From NCBI GenBank assembly GCA_933822405.4, contig CAKOGP040001535.1:1-26417 (forward strand): DNA of 26,417 nucleotides, written 5' to 3'. This DNA is from Cylindrotheca closterium (Eukaryota > Bacillariophyta > Bacillariophyceae > Bacillariales > Bacillariaceae). Both the position numbers and the translations under genes were made by a program. The notes under the pieces are model-generated. The model ran no database searches and was not told the origin of the DNA. It saw nothing but the letters and a program-made list of their open reading frames with translations. Position 1 is the first letter of the stretch, and each line of letters starts with the position of its first letter. Shown here piece after piece: positions 9,361 to 18,627 of this stretch.

Positions 9361-10952
9361 ATAAGGGACTGAAATTATTCAAAGATGAAGGCAATAAGGC
9401 TGTGACAAAAGAACTTGATCAATGGATACAAAGAGAATGTTGGGAACCAATTCATGTTGAAGATATGACTGATTTGGAAAAAAGAAGAGCCCAAGATGCT
9501 ATGATGTTATTAGCAGAGAAAAACACTGGTGAAATAGAAGGAAGATGTGTATACAAAGGAGATGGAACTCTAGAATGGCTATCTCCAGGAGATACTTCAA
9601 GTCCAACTGCAGCATTGGAAGCAATTATGATCACATGTGTAATTGATGCATATGAAGGACGAGATATGATGTCTTTGGATATTCCAAATGCATTTATTCA
9701 AACTCAAATGCCAATGGATGCGAAATCAAGAGTGATGATGAAGATCACTGGTTTATTGGTTGACATGATGATACGACTGGAGCCAAGGTATTGTGATTAC
9801 GTTGTAATTGAAAACGGAAAACAAGTGATTTATGTGAGAGTATTACGAGCCATCTACAGGATGTTAGAGGACAAAAAGTTGAGAGGAGACATGGAGAAAC
9901 ATGGCTTTATTTTCAATCCATACAATGGATGTATTGCCAACAAGATTGTGAACGGCAAACAACAAACTATTCGATTTCATGTGGACGATCTATTATCAAG
10001 CCACATTGATCCAAAAGTGAATGATGATTTTTGTGAATGGATGAATCAAAAGTATGGTTCAATCAAACCAGTCAAATCCAAGCAAGGAAAAATTCACGAA
10101 TATTTGGGAATGACCCTAGATTTCAGTAAAAGGGGGAAAGGCAAAGTCCGAATGGATGACTATGTTAATCGAATGTTGAATGAATTTCCTGTGAAATTCA
10201 AGGAAAATGAAGGGTGTAAGACACCAGCAAGTAACAATTTGTTGTCAATTGGAAAAGGAGAAAAATTGGATGATGAGAAACGTGAAACTTTTCATACATT
10301 CATCGCCAAAGGATTGTTTCTGAGTAAGAGAGCGAGATTGGATATTGCTCCAACTATTTCAGTACTTTCTACAAGAGTACAGAAACCAAATCAAACTGAT
10401 TGGAAGAGGCTAGTGAAGCTGATGTATTATCTGAATGGAACAAAGGGAATGTACCTGACACTGAGTGCAAAAGATTTACAAACTTTCAAATGGTATATTG
10501 ATGCATCATTTGCAGTTCATCCAGATTTCAGAAGTCACACTGGAGGTGTATTGACTATGGGTGAGGGAGGATCGCAAATAATCTCAAAGAAGCAGAAATT
10601 GAACAGTCAAAGTTCAACAGAAGCCAAATTGATTGGTGTTGATGATGCTGCGACACAGATATTGTGGACAAAATTGTTTGTGGAAGCACAAGGTTATCCT
10701 GTTGAAGAGAACATCCTATACCAGGATAACAAGAGTTCTATTCTATTGGAAAAAAATGGACGTGATAGTGCCAGAAAGCGAAGCCAAGCTTTGAACATTC
10801 GATATTTCTTTATGACTGATCAAGTCAAGAAAGGAAATGTGACTATTGAATATTGTCCAACTGAAAAGATGTGGGGAGATTTCATGAGCAAACCTCTACA
10901 GGGACAAAAGTTCTTGGATTTCAGATCATTGATTCAAGGAGAACAAGATTAG
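9361..10952 (+). CDS. Copia reverse transcriptase-RNase H (inner copy)
   Basis: The largest intact piece of the element, over 516 residues. The frame has no ATG start because it is the continuation of Pol after a 1-base deletion at about 9357. Counting from 9402, the RT motif A Asp is D93 (SLDIPNAF) and the catalytic pair is D195/D196 in FHVDDL, with His in place of the usual Tyr of YVDD. RNase H acidic residues are D367 (YIDAS), E407 (SSTEA), D442 (YQDN) and D493 (GDFMSKP), so all expected ones are present. Between residues 156 and 157 it lacks five codons that the outer copy has (ASMLW region). RT/RNase H would make cDNA in the particle. The stop is followed by the 3' LTR 63 bases later. 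Confidence 0.88.
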
Positions 10953-10997
10953 GAACAACAGAATTTACTTTGATGTTCCGTTGTCATCAACTATGTT

Positions 10998-11015
10998 AAT
11001 GAAACGACAGGAGTG
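10998..11015 (+). other. Candidate polypurine tract before the 3' LTR
   Basis: The purine-rich stretch aatgaaacgacaggagtg ends directly at the LTR start. Plus-strand DNA synthesis in LTR elements starts from such a tract. It is interrupted by pyrimidines, so the exact primer is uncertain. Confidence 0.45.
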
Positions 11016-11566
11016 TGTTGGATATATTAGGATTTTTGAAGTGCATATTTGGAGAGACGAGAAAAAGAGAATACATGTGAACGATAGAGAAATGATGTCG
11101 ACTGATACGACTAAAAATGAAGACTGATGCGACTAGAAACATCATGCGTGGCAAGTCAGAAAAGACAATTAATTTCTATGGAGATCATCATATTGATGAT
11201 GTAAGAAAGCAAGATTCAAACAAGAACCAAAGTTGGATACTAATCAAAGTACCGACTACTATGGAAGATGAACGGATAAACAGATTGAGCTTGCAGCATG
11301 TCAGGCTGACGTAGAGAGAATTCTGAGAATTTCCACTGAGCTGGAGAAGAAAGAGTCAAAGTCAAAAGTTGACAGACTGTTCTCACTTTTTATAATATAT
11401 TGCAAGCAACGAGTGAATTGGTTGATAAAGTAGGATCTCTGATAGATCTATATACTTCTATATACTGTAAATTCATATACTTAGAAGGCAACAATACCTG
11501 GACAGCTAAATCGCAGTCAATTGAACAGGTAGATTGCAGGCGGCAGTGGATCGCTTACTTCTAAGA
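11016..11566 (+). repeat. 3' long terminal repeat (551 bp)
   Basis: It repeats the 5' LTR from TGTTGGATATATTAGG through GCTTACTTCTAA. The last two bases are GA, where the 5' LTR has CA, so its terminal dinucleotide has mutated. Several differences cluster in about 23 bases near 11131-11153. It is followed by the AATAC duplication. The short open frames inside it do not look coding. Confidence 0.93.
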
Positions 11567-11571
11567 AATAC
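11567..11571. repeat. Target-site duplication, right copy (AATAC)
   Basis: The second copy of the 5-bp duplication made by the inner element. It is followed at once by TAC CTA AAT AAG, which continues the interrupted Pol reading of the outer copy. Confidence 0.93.
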
Positions 11572-12150
11572 TACCTAAATAAGGGATTTAAATTATTCAA
11601 AGAAGAAGGTGATAAGGCTGTGATAAAAGAGCTTGATCAATGGATACAAAGAGAATGTTGGGAACCAATTCATGTTGAAGACATGACTGATTTGGAAAAA
11701 AGAAGAGCCCAAGATGCTATGATGTTATTAGCTGAGGAAAACACTGGTGAAATAGAAGGAAGATGTGTATACAAAGGAGATGGAACTCTAGAATGGCTAT
11801 CTCCAGGAGATACTTCAAGTCCAACTGCAGCATTGGAAGCGATTATGATCACATGTGTAATTGATGTGTATGAAGGACGAGATATGATGTCTTTGGAAAT
11901 TTCAAATGCATTTATTCAAACTCAAATGACAATGGATGCAAAATCGAGAGTGATGATGAAGATCACTGGTTTATTGGTCGACATGATGATACGACTGGAG
12001 CCAAGGTATCGTGATTACTTTGTAATTGAAAATGGAGAACGAGTGATTTACATGAGAGTATTGCGGGCCATCTATGGGATGTTAGAGGCCTCTATGCTCT
12101 GGTACAAAAAGTTGAGAGGAGACATGGAGAAACATGGTTTTATTTTCAAA
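11572..12150 (+). pseudogene. Outer copia copy, right part: RT N-terminal half
   Basis: This continues the frame interrupted at 5296. It matches the inner RT (9361-9930) closely and retains the five codons missing there (MLEASMLWYKK). The motif A Asp is replaced by Glu (SLEISNAF instead of SLDIPNAF), which would be expected to cripple catalysis. Copia similarity stops after KHGFIF at about 12147; the frame runs on to 12318 only by chance. The catalytic VDD pair, RNase H and 3' LTR are missing, and LINE sequence begins directly. The copy was therefore truncated by, or before, arrival of the LINE. Confidence 0.85.
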
Positions 12151-12274
12151 ACAACAAAAATACAAAAACAACACACATATCCGGGTCCTCAAAACATCAC
12201 TTTCGGTACTTTGCCTACACAAGTTTTCTGTAGCAAAACGAAACTCGCTCCTCCTTTTTGCATCAAAAGTGACA
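12150..12274 (+). other. LINE 5' leader
   Basis: An A-rich start (aacaacaaaaatacaaaaacaac) directly follows the truncated copia RT and leads to the first ATG of ORF1. No promoter motif can be named. LINE leaders usually carry an internal promoter. Confidence 0.45.
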
Positions 12275-12520
12275 ATGGAAAAGTCCAAGAACAGCAAGAA
12301 AGTGGCAATCGCTGCTAAACCTGTTAATTCTACTGCTCTTACTCAGGGTCGCATCAGTTTTTTACAAAACAGCAGAGCTGAAACCGCCGAAATTCGATCA
12401 AAAAAGGAATCTGACAATTTGGACCCTCCAATCGTCAACAACAACAGCGACACCGAGATGGAGGAGGTCGAGAATAAACTGAAGTACGATCGCATTGTCC
12501 AGAACATCGATTCGTCTTAG
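12275..12520 (+). pseudogene. LINE ORF1, N-terminus
   Basis: It starts at the ATG at 12275 (MEKSKNSKKVAIAAK). The product is basic at the N-terminus, contains the string LTQGRISFLQ, then turns acidic (NSDTEMEEVENKL) and stops with TAG at 12518. Upstream codons in this frame belong to the leader and the copia relic. The basic start suits an RNA-binding ORF1 protein. The early stop suggests decay, because the next frames continue in protein-like text. Confidence 0.6.
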
Positions 12521-12945
12521 TGGAACCTGCAAACCCTTGCCTATTTATGCACAATCCACCATGCTCATGATCAACGCAACAATAAAAAAGAAGGGGTCTT
12601 TGGAAACAAGCTGTTCGTGGCATGGGAGAACGAGCCCGATTTCCACTGGCCTTGGTGCGAAGGGTATTCTGAAAATTTTGTAGACCCTCTGGCGACTGAA
12701 TCCTTGGAGGAAGCAGCCGAGAAGCTACTACAGATATGTGACGGGGACTGGAACTTAGCCGAGCAATGCATTTGAGCTGCGCTTGACCGAGACATCAAGG
12801 ACAAATTTATTGGAAACGATCGGGGCTCGTCGTCTATGTCCGAGGACTGATTCTTGGGCTGGTGGTACAGGATCCTCTGGTGATTTTTCCGTTGGACGAC
12901 CCAGTGGAGGAGAATTAATTTTTCAATTGGTATTGGGATTTTACT
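12521..12945 (+). pseudogene. LINE ORF1, disrupted segment
   Basis: A frame reading KLFVAWENEPDFHWPWCEGY, then ESLEEAAEKLLQICDGDWNLAEQCI, looks protein-coding over about 12590-12775. It is followed by a TGA and then ALDRDIKDKFIGND. I recognise no domain; the amphipathic stretch near DGDWNLAEQ is helical. From its position between the ORF1 start and the long 12946 frame it is ORF1. Frames change near 12530 and 12850-12940. Confidence 0.5.
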
Positions 12946-13943
12946 TTGGAGGTCGAGCCCCTACTGGAATTACGTCCTCTGGCTACAGTGTGGGCCATTG
13001 CGGTTGAACTTCTAGGCCACCCGTGGACCAACCCCAACACGATGACGGTAGTAACGGAATTGGCTGAGCGTCGCTCAGCAGCCAAGAGCCAAAAACGTGA
13101 GGGCGATCTGGACCCATCAACAAAACGAAAATCAGCTCCAATTGACCCTCGCTCTCCTGCGCGAGGGTTCTTTCCGGATGCCACCCCAAAACCAGTTCGC
13201 GACGCTGTTGCCCCCAATAAGGATGATTCGGTGATGATGGACACAACGGGTCAATCGGTAATTAGCGCCACGAATAAACCAGTCAACGGCGAGTTTGCTT
13301 ATTGGTCCGACAACGATGGGTCAGAGTCTGTTGAGTCGGCTCCAGACTTTTTGGCACCATCGAATTTGGACAAACCTCCTACTGAAGAGGTTGCGGGAAA
13401 GTCACCTGCCCCAGCTCAGCGGGCCAATGACCCCTTGGCAACAGTATTGATCAACTCTCACTTGTCGAAGACTGAGCCTCCCAACCCTCCTCAACCTTCA
13501 GCTCCTCTGTCTGTGAAGAAGCAACTCACTTATGTTGCCGCCTCACAGAAGAAGGCTGCTATTTGGACCAAGCACCTCTCTGAAGAAATGAAAGCCCGTG
13601 AAGTGACACAGATGAATCTGACTGGGCTTCCTCGCTCAAACGCCCAGTTCCTCTGTGCTACAATCAACTATGAATGGGATGGCTACACATCTGAGGGTGG
13701 GTCGATTGAAAAGTGTCTCACTGAAGAAATGGTCTCTGTTCTGTCTATGGCTATGGACAACGCTGAGGGCGACTTGGTCATTCTTCCAGTGAGCGAACTC
13801 CGTGTACGGGACAAGAAGTTGTGGCTGACCTCTAAGGAGAAGGTGGAGGAGCTCACCTACAAGAAGCTCAAGCCCTACATTGACTGGTCCTGGAATAATG
13901 GAGCCCAATTTGGCTACAACGCTAAAACCCCGGCTCCAAGACT
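12946..13943 (+). pseudogene. LINE ORF1, central part
   Basis: A frame of about 330 coding residues before a frameshift. Its first half is low-complexity, rich in Pro, Ser, Lys and Asp (SPARGFFPDATPKP, TEPPNPPQPSAPL). The second half is more globular, with KKAAIWTKHLSEEMKAREV, EEMVSVLSMAMDNAEGD and WLTSKEKVEELTYKKL. This pattern of disordered N-terminus and folded centre suits an ORF1 nucleic-acid-binding protein. The open frame runs to 14094, but from about 13940 the protein-like text is in the other frame. No CCHC knuckle or RRM motif is evident. Confidence 0.6.
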
Positions 13944-14540
13944 CTTCGCACCCGCATTTGCGTCGCCCACAATTCTTCACTGGACGATATGTCCCGACTA
14001 CTGGGTCAATGTTTTGAGATCACTGACACGTATGCAGGCGTTTTCCGTTCCCCGCTGCAAGTTAGTTACCCTGTCCGAATCGGTTGGCTACTGAACTACC
14101 CCATGGGGATTGGGAGAGTGGCACTCAAACGCGAGCTCATTCGTCACTTCACCTTCAAGAGAGCTATCGCCCTAGAACCTGCGTGGCCACAGAACCCCGG
14201 TACGGTGGGCCAAAAATGGATGCCCTCCAAGGGTCCAAAAGCGTGGCACATTTGGGTAGCGGCTTCTGACGTGGATAGAGTGGCACGGGCCCTCTTTGCA
14301 TGGCTCAGGCCAGAGACAAAGAAGTGTCACATGCTGTTTGGTGCTCGGACTCAGTTTATCTACGACTGGGGGGCCATTACAAAGGGACACTTAGGTGACC
14401 TCGCGCAACCAGGGGGGCAGTGGAATGGCATCATTGGGAAACTCATCAACACCCATAACACTACCTCCCAGACCTGCACCTCCCTGGCTCCACTGTTTCC
14501 TATTCAAGGCATGCTGACCAAGGTCTTCATTCCCAAGTAA
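13944..14540 (+). pseudogene. LINE ORF1, globular part after frameshift
   Basis: This frame, open from before the ATG at 13989, carries TRICVAHNSSLDDMSRLLG, then GWLLNYPMGIGRVALKREL, WHIWVAASDVDRVARALFAW and FGARTQFIYDW. It continues the preceding segment after a shift near 13940. It ends with TAA at 14538 after the run LTKVFIPK. The regular mix of hydrophobic and charged residues indicates real former coding sequence. The role is unknown apart from being ORF1 of the LINE. Confidence 0.6.
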
Positions 14541-15169
14541 TGCAAACAGGGCAAGGGCAAATCCCTCCTCCAATTCCTCTAAGCCATTCAGTGCATACCA
14601 GCTGTCAAAAACCCCCCCCCTGCTCAGCCTGAACAACCAACCACACTGGATGCCGACACTCCAGACTCTCCATTGCCACCTTCCGTGTCTTCTACTCCTC
14701 CAGAACTGAAACCAACCAACCCAAGCGTAACTGCCCCCACCACAGCTCAGCCAACTCTACCCGCCTCATCACCGCCGGGCCAAGCAACCTCTTGAGAAAC
14801 CTATGGAGCCCCTCAGGCTACTACCCCCACCCCTCTTCTACGGCCCACTCCGGCACTGAAGTCTACACCCCAGGCAGCAACCAACCCTCCTACGGCGTCT
14901 TCCGCTTGGGCGAAACTTTCTGCATCTGAGCAGCCCCTGGTCACTGAGGCATTTGATCACAGTGCATGGCTGGCGGCAATGGATGCGGAACTGAACCAGC
15001 CGGTCTCTTCCAAATGATTCTACCAGGCCCAATTGATGGCTTCTATGTGTTTGTGGTGCGCCAAAAGTTTGCCTCATTGGCACAGGAAGTTCTCAAGAAC
15101 CTGGCGGCTTGAGTCATGGCAGGACCTGAAGCATCAGAGAAAGACATGCCGCACCTGGCTCTGCTTGGA
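14541..15169 (+). pseudogene. LINE ORF1, proline-rich disrupted segment
   Basis: No long frame persists. The DNA encodes Pro/Thr/Ser-rich text such as PTASSAWAKLSASEQPLV and, near 15010-15110, GPIDGFYVFVVRQKFASLAQ, interrupted by stops. A run of nine C at 14612-14620 is a likely slippage site and may have caused one of the frameshifts. It lies between two clear ORF1 segments. Confidence 0.5.
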
Positions 15170-15644
15170 CCACTATAATCGAACGGTTACCAACGCTATG
15201 ACATGGGACCAAAGCCAACATCGTGCAATCTGGGAGTATGAGCGGGACGTCGATTTGGACCAGCAAGTGGAGAAGGATAATAATGAGTGGATTGAGAAGC
15301 TCCTCGCGGCAGAGCAGGCTTCTCCGGAATTTGAGGGCACCATCACAATTGACCTGTCGATGCTAGCTGCAAAGGGCATGGATGACAGGGCTACGGTAGG
15401 CAGCGCGGCAAATATGGCAGCACTATTGGAGAACATGAAAGCGGATGTCAACGACCTTCGCACGGAATTAGAGACTGCGGCGGAAAAACTGGCTCGAGCT
15501 AAGGATGCGGAGGCTGCCAAGGATGCTCGTATCCTTGAATTGGAGGCCAAAATGGCGGAACAAGCATTGGTCACAGGCAAGCACCGTTCGTCAAGCCCCT
15601 CCTCCAGCAAGGCAACATCATCGGCTGACAGTGGGGGTCCCTAA
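15170..15644 (+). pseudogene. LINE ORF1, C-terminal coiled coil
   Basis: The open frame begins at 15033, but protein-like text starts near 15175. It reads YERDVDLDQQVEKDNNEWIEKLLAA, then a long heptad-like stretch (ENMKADVNDLRTELETAAEKL, then ILELEAKMAEQ) and a Ser-rich end (SSSPSSSKATSS). A trimeric coiled coil is a known feature of some ORF1 proteins. The Ala-rich opposite-strand frame at 15610-15173 is its shadow. Confidence 0.65.
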
Positions 15645-15699
15645 CCACCAACGGTCCCGTCACGCAAGGTTGCAGCGTTTGACAGAAGGCCGAGGTTGA

Positions 15700-17139
15700 A
15701 ATCTACGCAACCAACACACATCCAGCCAGGTGGCCCACTCCTCGCTGGATGCTTATTTAAACTCTCTCCCTCCCGGTAACTACTTTGGCAATGACTCATG
15801 CCAGAAGTCTCCTCGCGTTACCCGGGTCCTTTTTCAAAATGTTCAGGGTCTTCCATTTCCTATGACACATGAGAAACAGAAAGGGCTCTTCAAGTGTTGG
15901 ACGGATGAGAGAGTGGGCATTGCACTGCTGGCTGAAGTTAACCTTCAATGGTCAGCAGTGCCCAGAGGACACAAGTGGTTTTGGGTCGAGTCCTTCACTA
16001 ACCAGGGACATTTCTCTTCAGTGTCTTACTATGAACACCAGGAGTTTCCAACTCCCTCGGCGCATCAATGGGGCGGATGTTCTGCTACATTACTCCACAA
16101 GGTCGCGCGCCGTGCAAAGTCAGGCGGCAAAGATGAGTCAGAGCTAGGCAGGTTCTCATGGATCAAGATCCGGGGCAGGGACATCCGACAACAGGAGTCT
16201 CAGACTGATGGGCCCCCTGCTGGTCCTTTAGATCTTGTGGTGGTCTCGGCATATCGTCCGAACAAGGAAGGTACCAATGCTGGTAGTGTTTGGAACTACC
16301 AACGGCATCACTGGCTGAGCAAGGGGGTGACTATGGATCCCCGTGACAAGCTCACACTGGATTTGGTGGACCTGATCAAACAATGGAAAGCGGAAGGGTG
16401 CGAGATTCTCCTTGGGTTAGATGCAAACGAAGATGTCTCCTACAACTCTCCCTCTTCCTTCCGCCAAGAGATGCGGTCTGAAGGCCTGACGGAGGCCATT
16501 TTACGCCAACATCAGGACCCTTACCCAGTGACAACCCAAAGTCGGACAACGGATACTCCCATTGATGGTATATTTGTGACCGACGGCGTCCATGTAACGG
16601 CAGGTGGATACTTGGACTTTCAGCAGTATTTTAAGTCGGGCCACAGGGGACTCTGGATTGACATTGACCTGGAAGCGACTCTGGGGGCCCCACCGGTGAC
16701 CTCTCCTTCCTTCCAACCACGTCGGTTGACACTGGCTGATGGCCGGTCTGTGGACCGCTATATTAAGGCTGCGGAAGCGGGCTACCGGAGGATATTTCGG
16801 TCCAGGACGGTTACCTTACGGCGAATCAGGAAGCTCGATTCAACACCATTCATCGCCAGGCCTATGAGATCCGCCGAAGGGCTGAGCGCAACTGCCGGAA
16901 ACTGTCGATGGGTAAGGTTCACTGGTCAACCTAATGGGATAGGTTGCACCTTGGGCCATAGACAGGTCAGGACTAGTTCACGGAAGGTACGGCGTTTGTT
17001 GAAGAAGACCGGGCTGACCAATGCATGGAAATTATCAGAAGCTGACCTACAGGCAAAGTGGCACCTTGAACATCAAGCCTACAAAGAGGCCAAGCGGAAG
17101 TGTGCCCATCATTGGCGCCTTGAATATCTGGAGACCTGA
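15700..17139 (+). pseudogene. LINE ORF2 N-terminus: AP-type endonuclease
   Basis: The frame is open from 15700 with no early ATG, so the native start is lost or lies upstream. Counted from 15730, the exonuclease/endonuclease/phosphatase fold is clear: N37 in FQNVQG, E69 in LLAEVN, YRPN at 175-178, D231 and N233 in LLGLDANED, D279 in TPIDGIF, and H305 in SGHRGLW. This enzyme nicks target DNA to prime reverse transcription. From about 16790 to 16930 the open frame is out of phase: the correct text (GYLTANQEARFNT, AERNCRKLSMG) lies in another frame, indicating a compensated indel pair. SSRKVRRLLKKTG, the linker to RT, follows in phase and ends at a TGA at 17137. Confidence 0.85.
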
Positions 17140-17750
17140 TCGGCAGCAGTCCGAAGAGCAAAGAAGGGCAACATCAAAGCTTGTACCAGACGGACTCGAG
17201 TCAAGCGGATGGCACAAAAAGAAGAGACCCGACCGCGACGGAAAGCTCAAGGCAAAGGCTTCTCTGGCGGCCTCCAGCAGATCAAAGTGGCCCAGGTGGC
17301 ACAGGATGGTACCTCCCATTGGGTAACATGCCAGTCTAAACGTCTTGTGGAAGAAGGCTGCATGCAAGAGAACTGGCTCCAGTATGACCAGACCCGCTAC
17401 CCCTACCCCACTCCACCCATGACTGAACCTTTGTACCCCGACTTCAATGGCCCCAATGCCGAAAGAAACAGCCAAGCACTGCTCCGGGGTCTCTGTGACG
17501 CCGAGACAGCGGATCCTTACCTGGTGTCATTCCTGGACCATTGCCGACGGCCGGAGGGCTTGGAAGACCAGCCACTGGAAGTGGACCTGGAGGACCATGT
17601 TAGCTTCTGGCGTAAGATGGGGGAACACAAAGGTTCGGAGCCACACGGATTGCATAATGGCCATTTCAAAGCGGGAGTGGCATCCCACTTGCTTGCCTGC
17701 TGCGACACGATCTTTCGCTCCATCCCTTTTGCTACAGGATCTGTCCCAAC
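17140..17750 (+). pseudogene. LINE ORF2, endonuclease-RT linker
   Basis: The correct text continues in the frame AAVRRAKKGNIKACTRRTRV and KRMAQKEETRPRR. It then reads DFNGPNAERNSQALLRGL and HVSFWRKMGEHKGSEPHGLH up to CDTIFRSIPF. The GLHNGHFKAG block is the conserved entry to RT in related elements. The frame 17209-17811 covers most of it; its end is out of phase after about 17740. A shift near 17139 separates it from the endonuclease. Confidence 0.7.
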
Positions 17751-17972
17751 TTTGCAATTGAGAAGAAACCAGGCGAGATTTGGGTGGACCTCATGCGCAC
17801 GATTCAAATGATGAATTTGGAGCTGCAGGCCAACAACAAGAGAGTGGGGAAATCGGCCATGGCCTATGCAGAGCAGCACAACTTGATCCAAAAGGGACAA
17901 CATGGGTCTCGCAAGCGTCACCAGGCCATCGATCTGGCCCTGACAAAGCGTCTCACTTGGGACCTACAAGCA
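17740..17972 (+). pseudogene. LINE reverse transcriptase, first blocks only
   Basis: After a frameshift the RT fingers are readable: AIEKKPGEIWVDLMRTIQMM, AEQHNLIQKGQHGSRK, then RHQAIDLALTKRLTWDL. The block IEKKPG, a motif of the R(T/I)I type and QHGSRK are the usual opening blocks of a LINE RT. The palm with its Asp residues would come next but is absent. At about 17972 the sequence changes to unrelated text. It is inactive as it stands. Confidence 0.75.
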
Positions 17973-18240
17973 TAATTGCAACAGGGACATTCAGCCTGCA
18001 TGTATTCAACTATGCCTGGACATTGACAAAGGTGAATATGAATGTGACATGGCTTACCAAATCATCCACAAGTGGTCAGAAATTGACAAGGACAACCCCA
18101 TTGTTTGGAAGCTCAAAAGAGTTGTCTGCCACCATCACTACATTCAACATGAACACCCTTCTTACCTGGGTCTGACCTACAGTGTGGCCATTGGATGGAA
18201 ACATGGGGAGAATACCCCAAAACCAACTATAGGCTTATAG
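17973..18240 (+). other. Unidentified open stretch after the LINE break
   Basis: An ATG-less open frame from about 17973 to the TAG at 18238 reads KHNCNRDIQPACIQLCLD, IIHKWSEIDKDNPIVWKLKR, then VVCHHHYIQHEHPSY. It has a balanced composition and could be a piece of an interrupted host gene or of another element. I do not recognise it. A second frame also stays open across part of it, so coding status is uncertain. Confidence 0.35.
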
Positions 18241-18600
18241 TCTATATTCATTTCTTTCTGTCATTACAGAATATGATAATATCATCAAATATATACTGGT
18301 TTTATTTGTTCAATGGTTTTGAATCGAAGCTCAAGTACTAATAATCCCTGCTTCTTTTCTGTCATCATCCCTCCACTAACGGCATGTGGTTGTAGATCTG
18401 TTGTTGCTTCTTTTTTAACTTTCTCTGATCCACAAGAGCTTGATAGACACAGGATTGCTTGATCTAAAAAAGCCAGTTGCTATTGATTGTAGAATCTTGA
18501 ATACATTCAACTATGAAAATGAAAAGTGATTTGTGAGGACTTCTCAGTTATCACATACTGTACAATGCAGTCAACTTAGCAAACTTCTTGAATTGGCAAT
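18241..18600. other. AT-rich stretch without a visible gene
   Basis: I see no open frame of note, no RNA gene and no TE motif. Composition is AT-rich and unlike the neighbouring LINE, so this is probably ordinary intergenic or intronic DNA. Confidence 0.5.
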
Positions 18601-18604
18601 GGAT

Positions 18605-18627
18605 GTGACATGACTGAGTCATGTCAC
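18605..18627. repeat. Perfect 23-base palindrome
   Basis: The sequence gtgacatgactgagtcatgt plus cac has 11-base perfect arms around one central base. It contains TGAGTCA, the classical bZIP (AP-1/GCN4-type) half-site pair. It could be a regulatory site or a small hairpin; it lies just before the first codons of the hypothetical frame at 18621. Confidence 0.5.

Larger units (their letters stand above)
5297..11566 (+). mobile_element. Inner Ty1/copia retrotransposon, complete with both LTRs
   Basis: A 6.27-kb element bounded by long direct repeats and a 5-bp duplication. The order is LTR, gag, protease, integrase, acidic linker, RT, RNase H, LTR, which is the copia (Pseudoviridae) order with integrase before RT. 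It sits inside another copy of the same family (3387-5296 and 11567-12150). The two LTRs differ at about 14 positions by eye over 552 bp, so the insertion is not brand new. Its reading frames are broken in several places (about 7044, 7440, 7800, 8165, 8650, 9358), so it is probably not autonomous now. Confidence 0.95.
12150..17972 (+). mobile_element. Non-LTR (LINE-type) retrotransposon, 3' truncated
   Basis: The block has the usual layout of an endonuclease-bearing non-LTR element: an untranslated leader, a long Pro/Ser/Lys-rich ORF1 ending in a coiled coil, then ORF2 with AP-type endonuclease and RT. Several frameshifts and stops break both ORFs. RT stops at about 17972, just after its first conserved blocks, so the palm, thumb and 3' tail are missing while the 5' end is kept. 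Composition is richer in G and C than in the copia DNA on its left, consistent with a different origin. I cannot assign a clade. Confidence 0.85.

Noticed and set aside
11117..11314. Open frame inside the 3' LTR
   Set aside because: It lies wholly within a non-coding LTR and is broken in the 5' LTR copy.
15173..15610. Minus-strand Ala/Ser-rich frame of 145 residues
   Set aside because: Antisense shadow of the LINE ORF1 coiled coil, with low-complexity composition.
17047..17475. Minus-strand frame of 142 residues
   Set aside because: Antisense of the LINE endonuclease-RT linker, whose plus-strand text is clearly the conserved one.
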